From Eubacteriaceae bacterium (GTDB lineage Bacteria > Bacillota > Clostridia > Eubacteriales > Anaerofustaceae): a stretch of 39,961 nt of DNA. Both the position numbers and the translations under genes were made by a program. The stretch covers positions 1 to 39,961 of the forward strand of contig WRIE01000027.1 of the NCBI GenBank assembly GCA_009782875.1, written 5' to 3'. The notes under the pieces were generated by a model, which was not told where the DNA came from, did no database searches, and was given only the letters and a program-made list of their open reading frames with translations. This document shows, piece by piece, positions 24,280 through 32,770 of the stretch (its first letter is position 1; each line of letters begins with the position of its first letter).

Positions 24280-25603
24280 GATTTCTCCTGGCGACTAGCT
24301 ATTTGTTGCTTGATCGCTGTGTTTTCTCTTATCTAAACAGCAGCGCCTCCAGTGCGACGCTAAATACTGCAATTACCATTTCGACAATCCATCTCACAGG
24401 CATGGATACACTGCACGATGTTTTTTGAGCTTGATCTCTGCAGCAAGGGGCTAGCAGATGCTGACATGGCAGTTCTGGCTAATCCATCAAGTACAAGCAT
24501 ATGCGGATAACAAAGGCTACAGCATAGCGGACAGGGAGCACATAACCAGTGCGTTATGGACTTGCCGAGAATATGCAAACCGCATCTACAAAAGCGAGGG
24601 CTTTGGAGCCATAGCCCCTGTGCAAGAGCGGACACGGTGAAGCGCCACATTGCTTTTAAAGACAATTCGCCAATAGTGGCAATAGGCTATCACCAGATAC
24701 TTGCCCCAAACAACGATCGGGGCACTGACAAGCTGAATTCAGACCTGGCATTATTGGAGCTATAGCGCATCTGCCGGAGCTATAAAACTCCTGTAATAAG
24801 CATAAGCTCTTTAGACCTGGCAGACTACGCAAAGCCATGGCAATCGAAACCTTCAAAAAGCCGGGGGCGGCAGAATACTGCAATGATGTTTTTATAGATC
24901 TGCAGCTTACTGGTGTTGGCTCGAATGGCTTGGCTTGGCGCAACCAAAGAAGAAGGCCTGCGACAGGTAGAGCTTGTGAATATGAAAACCGCAACGGCAG
25001 GACAGTCGAGAAGATGCTATTTGACTGTTTACACGATCTTTAATTATCTTAGGGGGCAATAGGAGGCTGTATTGGTTTTCGACTTTACACAGCTTAGCAA
25101 ATTAGCCTTCCCTGATTCTTTTTGACTCGGATTACACCATTGCGCAAATCAACACAATCATGGCAAGTATCATACAGATTGACCGAGTCACAGAATTTGC
25201 ATATTTAAGATATAAGCTGCTAACAAGCCGCCAAAACCAAGACAGCTTCCTGAAAGGACAGTTGAAAGATATTTTCGCCATGGCTGCCAGAGCTACGCCT
25301 AATGCCTAAACCTGTTTATAATATCAACTACAATCTATTGCTTATGGCTCTTAGGATTTGATGGCTTCAGAGGCGCTGCCATGCAATTTTTCATCGCATT
25401 GTTGCACAATACGCTTTTGTAATTTTAACGAATAACATATCCTTAGTCATGGGATATGCTTTTGACTATAGATTATACATTTATAAAAATTATGCAGCCA
25501 TAGCTTTCCAGCTTCTGCGACAAGCGTTTGCACTAGCTGGCGCAGTTGGCATAAAGCGCAATAATAAGCGGTTTTTGGGCATAATTTTCACTGCAAGCGT
25601 TAT
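24280..25603. other. 1.3-kb region with traces of decayed coding sequence
   Basis: No intact gene is seen. Stretches that read like protein in shifting plus-strand frames lie at 24500-24640 (SALWTCREYANRIYKSEGFG), 24639-24765 (HIAFKDNSPIVAIGYHQILA) and 24837-25043 (AEYCNDVFIDLQLTGVGSNG). The frames change and lack starts, so they look like remains of one or two genes broken by frameshifts. I cannot name the family. The 25310-25600 part is A/T rich and shows only the promoter at its end. Confidence 0.4.
25066..25307 (+). pseudogene. Frameshifted remnant of an unidentified gene
   Basis: VFDFTQLSKLAFPDSF is followed by a TGA; a shift of one base continues as DSDYTIAQINTIMASIIQID, and then RVTEFAYLRYKLL and FLKGQLKDIFAMAARATP, up to a TAA at about 25307. 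The regular helix-like composition argues for former coding sequence. No start codon or ribosome binding site is seen, and the family is not recognised. Confidence 0.35.
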
Positions 25604-25632
25604 TTTTCAAACCGTTGTTTTTCGAGTATAAT
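25604..25632 (+). promoter_or_regulatory. Predicted promoter of the flippase-ksgA operon
   Basis: TTTTCA (25604-25609) and a perfect TATAAT (25627-25632) are 17 bases apart, 64 bases upstream of the start codon at 25696. Confidence 0.55.
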
Positions 25633-25695
25633 TATATCAATAGTTTTCTTAGATGAAGACAGGCTTTTACGGGTCCTGGAGGTGTGAGGTTAGCT

Positions 25696-27252
25696 ATGGA
25701 TAAAAAGAAAAATCAGAATTTCTTGTCGGGAGCTGCAGTATTGGCAGTTGGCGGGCTATTTTCAAAGGTTTTAGGATTATTTTTTCGATTGCCTTTGACT
25801 AACATGCTTGGTGATTACGGGATGTCGTTTTACACCAAAGCTTACCCCCTGTATAACACTTTTTTATCGGTTTCAACTATTGGGCTTCCGACTGCTGTGT
25901 CCAAGATGGTGGCTGAGCGCTCAGTGCTTGGCAATGACTCAGGGGCAAAAAAGGTCTTCAAGCTAGCGTTGAGGCTGATGGCGACCATTGGGGCGGCCTC
26001 GTCAGCATTGATGTTCTTGGGCGCAAGGTTTTTTGCTGATGTGCTTTACAGGTCTCCTGGCACTTACTATAGCATCATCGCCTTAGCCGCTGCCCCTTTT
26101 ATTGTAGCTTTGATATCAGCATATAGGGGTTATTTCCAAGGCATACAGAAGATGGCTGTCTCTTCTGCCAGCCAGATAATCGACCAGCTATTCAGGGTTG
26201 GCTGCGGGGTTGGCGCGGCATTCCTGTTCTTGCGCATTTACGGCGATGTTATATACGGGGCGGCAGGCGCGTCGTTTGGCGCGACAGTCGGGGCATTTGC
26301 CGCGTTGCTGTTTTTGGTTGCGGCATACTTTGTTGACAACCGAATAAACAGGGCGGCAAACTTGGGGGTTGCCAATGAAAATGCTATGGATGTCTACAAG
26401 AAACTGTTGACCATCGCCCTGCCCATTGCAGCTGGGGGCTTGGTCACAACAGTGATGTCATTAATCAATTCTATCACTATCCCCTCTGGGCTTATAATCG
26501 CAGGGTTTACGGCAGAAAATGCAGATGTGCTGTTTGCAAAACTTGAAAACAAAGCTCAAGCGCTATTAAATGTGCCTTTTGTTTTGGGCACATCCCTTGC
26601 AGCAAGCCTTGTGCCGTCTATTTCGGCGTCTATTGCCCGCAATGAAAGGCGAATGGCAACTGCTAAGACAACTTTGGCTATCAAGTGCTCGATGCTTGTT
26701 TCATTGCCTGCAGCCATTGGCCTTAGCACCTTGGCTGGACCGTTGATCAACTTGCTATTCAAGGACGCAGACCCTGTCGACGCAGCCTTGCTCCAATGGC
26801 TGGCTTATGTTGTTATCTTTACACTCGGCATGACTACCCTGCAAGGGATCTTGCAAGGGGCTGGATATTATTACAAGCCAATCAAAAACATGATAATTGG
26901 TGCGGTTATAAAATTCGGGTTGAATGTAGTACTAGTCAGGATGGGGAACATCAATATATATGGAGCGATTATCTCGAGCACTGTTGCCTCAGCTGTCATA
27001 TTTTTGTTGAATTTCTATGATGTGAAAAAGCATATCGGGATTGGCAGCTTGGCGGCTAGTGTAGTCAAGATCCTTGGCTGTTCTGTCATTATGGGGATGC
27101 AGGCAGTGTTCGGATACGCCTTCTTGGCTCCAAAGATTGGCTGGAGGATCGCTGCCATTGTTGTCGTGGGGTTCTGCGTTGTGCTTTATTTAGGCCTTGT
27201 AGTCATTACAAAAGCTGTCACGATGGAAGAAATCCAAGAAATCAGAGGATAA
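25696..27252 (+). CDS. MOP-superfamily polysaccharide/lipid flippase (SpoVB/MurJ-like)
   Basis: The protein has 518 residues from the ATG at 25696 with GTGAGG six bases upstream; a GTG at 25684 lies in that site. It has about 14 membrane segments and begins FLSGAAVLAVGGLFSKVLGLFFRLPLTNMLG, the usual start of the SpoVB/MurJ branch of polysaccharide transport proteins. YYSIIALAAAPFIVALISAYRGYFQG and PSISASIARNE are further family stretches. It probably flips a lipid-linked cell wall precursor or a spore cortex precursor. Its end is five bases from ksgA, suggesting cotranscription. Confidence 0.9.
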   Translation: MDKKKNQNFLSGAAVLAVGGLFSKVLGLFFRLPLTNMLGDYGMSFYTKAYPLYNTFLSVSTIGLPTAVSKMVAERSVLGNDSGAKKVFKLALRLMATIGAASSALMFLGARFFADVLYRSPGTYYSIIALAAAPFIVALISAYRGYFQGIQKMAVSSASQIIDQLFRVGCGVGAAFLFLRIYGDVIYGAAGASFGATVGAFAALLFLVAAYFVDNRINRAANLGVANENAMDVYKKLLTIALPIAAGGLVTTVMSLINSITIPSGLIIAGFTAENADVLFAKLENKAQALLNVPFVLGTSLAASLVPSISASIARNERRMATAKTTLAIKCSMLVSLPAAIGLSTLAGPLINLLFKDADPVDAALLQWLAYVVIFTLGMTTLQGILQGAGYYYKPIKNMIIGAVIKFGLNVVLVRMGNINIYGAIISSTVASAVIFLLNFYDVKKHIGIGSLAASVVKILGCSVIMGMQAVFGYAFLAPKIGWRIAAIVVVGFCVVLYLGLVVITKAVTMEEIQEIRG

Positions 27253-27257
27253 GGTAG

Positions 27258-28124
27258 ATGGGTGAATTAACCAGTTTAAAGACGCTTAAAGAATTGATGG
27301 CAGAAAGCTCATTTTACTTTAAGAAAGATTATGGGCAAAACTTTCTTATTGACGGCAATATTGCTGAAAAAATTGTGGAAATTGCCTGCGAAAATAATCC
27401 TGGCCTTATCCTGGAAGTTGGCGCCGGGGCGGGGGCATTGACTGAGTTGGCTGTTGGGATGGCTAATGAAGTCATTGCTGTTGAAATTGATTATTTCTGT
27501 ATCAAGATGCTGGAAAGCGCTTTGGGGGGCTATGGGAACTTGAGTCTAATCCAAGAGGATTTTTTGAAGACTGACATACATGGGCTTCTAAAAGAGCATA
27601 TCCAGGCGGGCAAGAGCATTGGGGTGATATCAAACCTGCCTTACTACATCACTTCGCCAATCATACTTAAACTGCTTGAGAGCGGGATCAGGTTTTGCTC
27701 TATAACGGCGATGATGCAAAAAGAAGTGGCCGACAGGCTTGCAGCAGGCCCTGGAAGCAAAGCTTACTCGTCTTTTTCTGTTGCTGTCGACTACTATGCC
27801 CAGACACAAAAGCGCATGGTTGTGTCTCGAAACGTGTTTTACCCATCGCCAAAAGTTGACAGCGCAGTTGTCACAATAACACAAAGAGACGAGAAGAAAG
27901 TCAAGCTAGAAAGCGAGGATTTGTTTTTTGCTGTTGTCAGAAGCGGTTTTGGGCAGAGGAGGAAAACACTGCTTAACAGCTTGTCTGCTGGGCTGGGCAG
28001 GGAGAAGGCTGTTATCTCCAAAGTTTTAGGCATATGCGGCATACCCGAGAATGAGCGTGCAGAAAAGTTGGACATGCAGCAATTTGCGGATATAGCAAAT
28101 ACGATCGCTTTAGGGAAGTTTTAG
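27258..28124 (+). CDS. rsmA: 16S rRNA (adenine-N6,N6)-dimethyltransferase
   Basis: The protein has 288 residues. It has FKKDYGQNFLID (family start), the SAM-binding loop ILEVGAGAGALTELA, EIDYF at the second strand, and motif IV NLPYYITSPI. The C-terminal domain contains VFYPSPKVDSAVV and RRKTLLNSL. It dimethylates the two adenines in the 3'-terminal hairpin of 16S rRNA (also called KsgA). Genes of the ribonuclease M5 and TatD type often precede it; here a flippase does. Confidence 0.97.
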   Translation: MGELTSLKTLKELMAESSFYFKKDYGQNFLIDGNIAEKIVEIACENNPGLILEVGAGAGALTELAVGMANEVIAVEIDYFCIKMLESALGGYGNLSLIQEDFLKTDIHGLLKEHIQAGKSIGVISNLPYYITSPIILKLLESGIRFCSITAMMQKEVADRLAAGPGSKAYSSFSVAVDYYAQTQKRMVVSRNVFYPSPKVDSAVVTITQRDEKKVKLESEDLFFAVVRSGFGQRRKTLLNSLSAGLGREKAVISKVLGICGIPENERAEKLDMQQFADIANTIALGKF

Positions 28125-28240
28125 CAAGCAAAGGGATTTTTGCACCATTTTTTTATTTTTCCAATATTTGACTCACACTTTTCAGCTTTGCCCTATATTT
28201 ATATTCTAGGAATATTTATTCAATAAAGAAAGGGAAATAG

Positions 28241-29227
28241 ATGGACAGCTTAAACTTAGATAGAGCCAATGCTTTGCAGGCAAAACGGTTTTTATCCATC
28301 TTTATTGCATTCCTCTTTATCATTGATTTGGGAAGTGGCTTTATGGGGCAAAGAAAAGCAAAAGCGAAAGAGCGCTTTGATTTAGCCAGATATTATTTAA
28401 TGGACATGAACGACGTTGCCCATGAACTAGGCCTGCAGGTAATCGTAGAAGATGGCGATTTTTGCGCTATCATCGATAATGCAGGCAAATTTTATATCTC
28501 TGCGATGTGGGGAGGGATCAATGCCAATTCAATTGAACTGGCTGGAGCAAGCGAATACAGCATAAATGGCGTTTATGTGTCAATGGGCATTGGGCAAGCC
28601 CGGGAATGCCTTGAAGCTTGCGGGTTCGCTGTGGCTGTCGATATCGATGATGGCGGAAAAGAGGCCTGGAATAGCCAGAGAGGATACTGGATGGTTGATA
28701 GGGAGTTGGTCTACTACTATTTCACATTGGACGAGAGCGATAGGGTAGCGTCAATTATTTATGGTGAATTTGACGGTGGAATCTTGGTCCATCCAAGCGA
28801 CTATGTTTATTACTCTGATGGCAATGAAGGCATCAATGATTATGGGCTGATTGATTACAGGGAGGCAATGGTGTTTTTCCAGTTTTATGAAAGCTATATC
28901 GAGTGCCTCAACGACCAGAGCGCCAGCAAGCTGGTGTGCAGTTCAAGGGAAGTTGAAGAGTACGTAAAATCAAGGTTTTCTGTCAATAGAAAGTCCAAGT
29001 ACTATCTTGGCTCAGTTTATCTTGAGATCGGGAGCTATCGCTCGAGCGGGAACCAGATTTCTCTTACGTGCAAGTGCGCATCAACTGCAGTTGATAGAAG
29101 GACCCAAGCGGAGCAGGTTGTCATAGCGGTTTGGGATGCAGTGATCCAGGATGGGGTTGTCATTTCAGCAAAGCGGAGGGCTAATAGCAGCCAGCAGGTC
29201 CTTGGGGCTTTGATTGAGCTTAGGTAA
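28241..29227 (+). CDS. Membrane-anchored protein of unknown function
   Basis: The protein has 328 residues from an ATG with AAAGGGA upstream. Residues 17-35 form a hydrophobic segment (FLSIFIAFLFIIDLGSGFM), probably an uncleaved signal anchor. The outer part has two repeats of a pattern that looks like a CAP-associated N-terminal or similar domain: the stretch INGVYVSMGIGQARECLEACGF followed by YYFTLDESDRVASIIYG is typical of domains that precede CAP proteins. A C-terminal NTF2-like segment (YVKSRFSVNRKSKYYLGSVYLE) may follow. Assignment is weak. Confidence 0.6.
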   Translation: MDSLNLDRANALQAKRFLSIFIAFLFIIDLGSGFMGQRKAKAKERFDLARYYLMDMNDVAHELGLQVIVEDGDFCAIIDNAGKFYISAMWGGINANSIELAGASEYSINGVYVSMGIGQARECLEACGFAVAVDIDDGGKEAWNSQRGYWMVDRELVYYYFTLDESDRVASIIYGEFDGGILVHPSDYVYYSDGNEGINDYGLIDYREAMVFFQFYESYIECLNDQSASKLVCSSREVEEYVKSRFSVNRKSKYYLGSVYLEIGSYRSSGNQISLTCKCASTAVDRRTQAEQVVIAVWDAVIQDGVVISAKRRANSSQQVLGALIELR

Positions 29228-29328
29228 ACAAGTTTAGAGCATATGTAAAATTTTAGGGGCAGATTTATACCCTTTTCCGTTGCTGCTAGGGCGGGGCCAT
29301 TGGTGTAGGCAAGTTTTTGTGTGCTTTG

Positions 29329-29357
29329 GCTTTTATTTGCTGCAGCAAAGCAAAAGC
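29329..29357. repeat. Near-perfect palindrome
   Basis: GCTTTT-A-TTTGCTG (29329-29342) is mirrored by CAGCAAA-GC-AAAAGC (29343-29357). It forms a hairpin with a TGCA loop. No T-run follows. The rest of 29228-29553 shows nothing else that I can name. Confidence 0.45.
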
Positions 29358-29553
29358 TTGCAATTGATAATATTTGAATGTAGCTTTTTGTGATACAATA
29401 ATGAATAATAGCATATATGCACAATACATAGACGGCAAACAATCAGGACAAGAAAGAAATTACTGGAACAAAATATCGCAATAATGATTATTCGAAATGG
29501 CATTGTGATGGCTGCTCAAGCTACTTTGCCAAATTAAACAGGGAGGCTTGCTT

Positions 29554-29700
29554 ATGTATAGGGAAAATGCGCCGGATATCATAGGTTTGGACTATGAGAA
29601 GGATGTGCCGGTTCTTGCAGAGGGTATCGATTTTCTTCCTGAAGGCGCAGACAAAATCGCTTTTGTCCGCAGTTTCATATTATCAAGAGGCAGAAGCTAA
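29554..29700 (+). CDS. Small ORF of 48 residues
   Basis: ATG at 29554 has GGGAGG seven bases upstream, as strong as for the long genes. The acidic product begins MYRENAPDIIGLDYEKDVPV and ends ADKIAFVRSFILSRGRS. It is soluble with no signal. It lies 113 bases upstream of the URO-D-family gene on the same strand. No family is recognised. The excellent ribosome binding site and protein-like composition are the evidence. Confidence 0.5.
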   Translation: MYRENAPDIIGLDYEKDVPVLAEGIDFLPEGADKIAFVRSFILSRGRS

Positions 29701-29747
29701 AAGGAGCCGCTAACAACGGTTGGACTGTTGGCTAATCGCCATTAACC

Positions 29748-29778
29748 GCTTGACAAGCATATATATGCAAACGCGTTT
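29748..29778. promoter_or_regulatory. Three overlapping palindromes upstream of the URO-D gene
   Basis: GCTTGACAAGC (29748-29758), GCATATATATGC (29757-29768) and AAACGCGTTT (29769-29778) lie side by side, 35-65 bases before the start codon. This is a plausible operator cluster. A TTGACA is inside the first palindrome, but no good -10 follows at 16-18 bases. Confidence 0.4.
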
Positions 29779-29812
29779 GATGGAAATTATGCTATGTGAA
29801 TGAAAGGAAGAT

Positions 29813-30988
29813 ATGGATACTGTATTTGATCCAGCTGTACGCAGGGCGCAGACCAAGAAACTTGGCGATGATATTGTCAGGCGCTCGCCGGATGCTGTGC
29901 GTGTGCCGGTTACTGTAAGCACATCACAATGGCCGATCTTTGAAGCTGGCTACAAGCTTAGGGAAGGCCTTATGAATTACGAACTGCAAGACGAGATTAT
30001 AAAAAATTTCCACCTCAAATTTGACGCAGACTTCTACTCGGGCTACTTTAGCCGCTATTGCGAAAGGGTCACTGCAGCGCTTGGGGGCGGAGGGTTGTTG
30101 ATCAACGACGAACAGGACGCGCATTATTACATTAATGAGCCAATGGTTCTTTTAGAAGAGATCGACTATGTGCTTGAAAGCGGGTTGGCCAAGACTTACT
30201 TTGAAAAGGTGTTTCCACGCAAATACCAGAGCTTCGTTGACAAGGATGACGCGATGGCGAAAATGGCCGAGGCATTAAAAGAGGAAAATGCCTTGCGGAG
30301 CAGGAATGCCGCCATCTCTGAATACTTTGTCAAAGAGTTTGGGGTACCATCAACATATGCGTTTGCAGGGCCGAGGCCTTTGGATGATTTCTTGCAGTCT
30401 TTAGGCATGAAAGCTTTTTCAAAATTCCTTAGGCGGGCAAGCAAACAACACTTTATGGACGTGGTCAATGTTTGGGACAATGGAGCCCTCGCAACCACAA
30501 TTGGCCGGCTAGACAAGCATGTTGACAACGACACACATGTCTTTGGTCTTGGGTTGACTTCCACCTCAGCTAGTTTTCTTTCGCTAAAGCAGTTTGAGAT
30601 GTACCACTGGCCCCTTTGGAAACCCATGTTGGACAAGGCTGTGGAAGTTGGAATGACAGCAGGCCTCTTTCTTGAGGGCACTTTTGAGCACTTTTCCGAT
30701 ATTCTAAGGGATCTGCCAAAAGGCCATTTTATAATGACCACAGAGCAAGATGACGTGGCAAGGATGGCTGGTTTGCTGCCAAACCTTTCTTTCCATGGAG
30801 GATTCCCGACATATTTGCTGGGCCATGGGACTCCCCAAGAGTGCATTGACACAGCAAAAGCCCTTATTGACGCGTGCGCAAGGCAGCTTGTGGTTTGCTC
30901 TAATAAAATGCTTAGCTATCCCAATGACGCGGACTCCGATAACCTGCTGGCATTGATAGACTTTGTAAAAGAGTATAGCAAGTTTTAG
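29813..30988 (+). CDS. Uroporphyrinogen decarboxylase (URO-D) family protein
   Basis: The protein has 391 residues from an ATG with AAAGGAAG upstream. It has the URO-D-like TIM-barrel course: FAGPRPLDDFLQSLGMKAFSKFL, LFLEGTFEHFSDILRDLPKGH, MTTEQDD and GGFPTYLLGHGTPQECIDTAKALID. The last is the typical family end (G-[FY]-P-...-GTP-E). It lacks the classical HemE N-terminal PxWxMRQAGR signature, so a corrinoid-dependent methyltransferase or another family role is more likely than haem synthesis. No other haem or methyltransferase gene is in the window. Confidence 0.85.
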   Translation: MDTVFDPAVRRAQTKKLGDDIVRRSPDAVRVPVTVSTSQWPIFEAGYKLREGLMNYELQDEIIKNFHLKFDADFYSGYFSRYCERVTAALGGGGLLINDEQDAHYYINEPMVLLEEIDYVLESGLAKTYFEKVFPRKYQSFVDKDDAMAKMAEALKEENALRSRNAAISEYFVKEFGVPSTYAFAGPRPLDDFLQSLGMKAFSKFLRRASKQHFMDVVNVWDNGALATTIGRLDKHVDNDTHVFGLGLTSTSASFLSLKQFEMYHWPLWKPMLDKAVEVGMTAGLFLEGTFEHFSDILRDLPKGHFIMTTEQDDVARMAGLLPNLSFHGGFPTYLLGHGTPQECIDTAKALIDACARQLVVCSNKMLSYPNDADSDNLLALIDFVKEYSKF

Positions 30989-31006
30989 TTGTTGCCACCA
31001 GCCCGA

Positions 31007-31461
31007 TATAATCGCCTCTGCCTTGCTGGCAGAGGCTAGTTGGGCTTAATTTGCGCCAAACCCAAACAAACCGGCAAGCAACCAGCCTAAAGCACTCGAA
31101 GCTGTGGTTTGTGGCGGATTTAGATAAGCGCGCTGCATTGCCCAAGAGTATATAGGCAGGACTGTTCGTATGCGCTAATCCTGCGCTCTAAGGTTTACGG
31201 TTAAAAAACTCTGGGGGCAGGAATGGAGCCGCGAACACAAATGCGTCGGGACAGCCTGTCGAAGGGCAACTAATACCGGCGCACAGTGGTTTTATGCACA
31301 TATTTTGCATATATCAAGCGCCAAGCGCAAGGGGGGGCGACCCCGGCTGCGTTTCAATGCAAAAAAAAAACTGTAAAAGGAACAATCGCGAATCCTCCCT
31401 TGCCTAGCAGCATTTTCTGCCGCCGCTTTTGGAAGGGGTGTCTTCGCGTGGGAATGATGAA
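31007..31461 (+). promoter_or_regulatory. Long structured 5' leader, copy B of the dispersed element
   Basis: A perfect TATAAT at 31007-31012 (with a poor -35) suggests a start near 31019 and a leader of about 440 nt. It begins with a 9-bp hairpin (GCCTCTGCC/GGCAGAGGC, 31014-31036). It shares seven ordered blocks with the minus-strand leader at 4148-4500 (block coordinates are listed there). Relative to that copy it carries an extra stem-loop: GGCGC/GCGCC (31278-31282, 31318-31322) enclosing TATGCA/TGCATA (31293-31298, 31306-31311). CGCGAA (31387-31392) can pair with TTCGCG (31443-31448) just before the start region GTGGGAATGATGAA. Confidence 0.6.
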
Positions 31462-32349
31462 ATGAAATACGTGACTTTTAATGATGGAAATGGGCATGTT
31501 GTAGGCGCCCTATCGAAAGATGGGGCTGTTGTATACCCATTAGCCCAGCTCGGTTTCGATTTCAAGACAATGGTTGAGTTGATTGAAGGCTATTCGCCGG
31601 AGGTTGAAAAAGATATCGAAGCAAAATTAGAAAGGGCAGCCAATGGCCTCTCAATTGATGCTGCAACCCTTGCCGCTCCAATCCCCCAACCTGCCCACGA
31701 TATAATTTGCCTTGGCTCGAACTATGTGGCGCATGCAAAGGAAGGCCCGAGCTACAGGGGAAGGGAAAATGAATATGTTTTGCCTGAGAAGGCTACTTAT
31801 TTCACAAAACGTGTGAACCCTGCAGTGGCCCATGGCGAAAGTGTGCCGGCGCATGTCGATATAACATCGAGCTTGGATTATGAGGCGGAGCTTGCTGTCG
31901 TCATCGGGAAACGCGCGGACCACGTGTCCAAAGAAGATGCCTACAACTACATTTTCGGATACACAATTCTCAATGACGTGACTGCAAGGGAGATCCAGAG
32001 AGGGCATGGGGGGCAATATTTCTTCGGCAAGAGCCTTGACGGGTTTACACCTATGGGACCTTGCATTGCGACCATCTCAGAGTTTTCATCCCCGCCCGAC
32101 TTGGACATCAAGTGCCGTGTCAATGGAGAACTGCGCCAAGACAGCAACACAAGAGACCTGATTTTTGATATTGCCCATGTTATTTCTGACCTTTCGCAAG
32201 GAATAGCCCTGGATCCGGGCGATATTATTGCAACCGGCACACCATCAGGGGTTGGAATGGGGTTCACCCCGCCAAAGTTTTTGAACGTTGGAGATATTGT
32301 CGAGTGTGAGATAGAAGGAATCGGGATCTTGGCCAATCCAATAGTATAG
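31462..32349 (+). CDS. Fumarylacetoacetate hydrolase family protein
   Basis: The protein has 295 residues from the ATG at 31462 (MKYVTFNDGNGHVVGAL), which fits family starts; a TTG at 31429 in frame is less likely. The FAH fold is shown by DIICLGSNYVAHAKE, the metal ligands in LDYEAELAVVIGK (Glu141, Glu143), YTILNDVTAREIQ (Asp172), KSLDGFTPMGP (Lys190, Asp193) and the ATGTPSGVGMGF loop. The family cleaves or decarboxylates beta-diketo and 2-oxo acids, for example acylpyruvates, with Mg2+ or Mn2+. No catabolic partner genes are nearby, so the substrate is unknown. Its leader is related to that of an unrelated lipoprotein gene. Confidence 0.93.
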   Translation: MKYVTFNDGNGHVVGALSKDGAVVYPLAQLGFDFKTMVELIEGYSPEVEKDIEAKLERAANGLSIDAATLAAPIPQPAHDIICLGSNYVAHAKEGPSYRGRENEYVLPEKATYFTKRVNPAVAHGESVPAHVDITSSLDYEAELAVVIGKRADHVSKEDAYNYIFGYTILNDVTAREIQRGHGGQYFFGKSLDGFTPMGPCIATISEFSSPPDLDIKCRVNGELRQDSNTRDLIFDIAHVISDLSQGIALDPGDIIATGTPSGVGMGFTPPKFLNVGDIVECEIEGIGILANPIV

Positions 32350-32374
32350 TTTTTTGCCGATGACCTTGGCCAAA

Positions 32375-32416
32375 GCAAAAGCAGGGCTGGGTCCTCGCCC
32401 TGCTTTTGCGCTTTTT
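32375..32416 (+). terminator. Strong intrinsic terminator after the FAH-family gene
   Basis: A perfect 13-bp stem (GCAAAAGCAGGGC at 32375-32387, GCCCTGCTTTTGC at 32397-32409) has a nine-base loop and is followed by GCTTTTT. Confidence 0.9.
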
Positions 32417-32721
32417 AGCGGTTGCCATACATGCTGTTTTGTCCAATTTGATGTTAGAATATGCGCTAAGGCGGGCAGAGCGTGGATGGACAATTTTTGC
32501 CAATGCCAACACTGTCAAAGGCGGTTTCCCCATGCTGCCCAAACCCGGGAAAGCGGTAAAATAACATATGCCCACACCAGCTGGTTGGTTTTGCATCCAA
32601 ACAAAACTGCGCTGCCGCCGTTTTTGGCCGTTTTGTATTGGGTTTTTTCTTTTTTGGAATCGGATTCAAAACTCGGCTCCAGCCACATTGCGCTTTGATG
32701 CGCCACCTTTATGTATGCAAA
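32417..32721. other. Intergenic region between convergent genes
   Basis: The 305 bases between two terminators contain short frames on both strands, none with a ribosome binding site or a family match. Nothing else is seen. Confidence 0.5.
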
Positions 32722-32754
32722 TAAAAAAGGGCTGCCCTATTGCCGAGCAGCGCC
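32722..32754 (-). terminator. Intrinsic terminator of the secreted protein gene
   Basis: On the minus strand GGCGCTGCTC pairs (with a bulge and one G-T) with GGGCAGCCC, followed by TTTTTTATT. It lies 17 bases after the stop of 32771-33736. Confidence 0.7.
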
Positions 32755-32770
32755 TATTTCTTAAAACTGG

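Noticed and set aside
31429-31461. Longer N-terminus of the FAH-family protein from TTG
   Set aside because: The added residues are not family-like and lie in the conserved leader end; the ATG at 31462 fits the family start.
31431-31461. T-box riboswitch reading of the leader end (AAGGGGTGTCTTCGCG)
   Set aside because: It only loosely resembles the T-box AGGGTGGNACCGCG; the UGGN core that pairs with tRNA is missing and no terminator follows, and neither gene is an aminoacylation or amino-acid gene.
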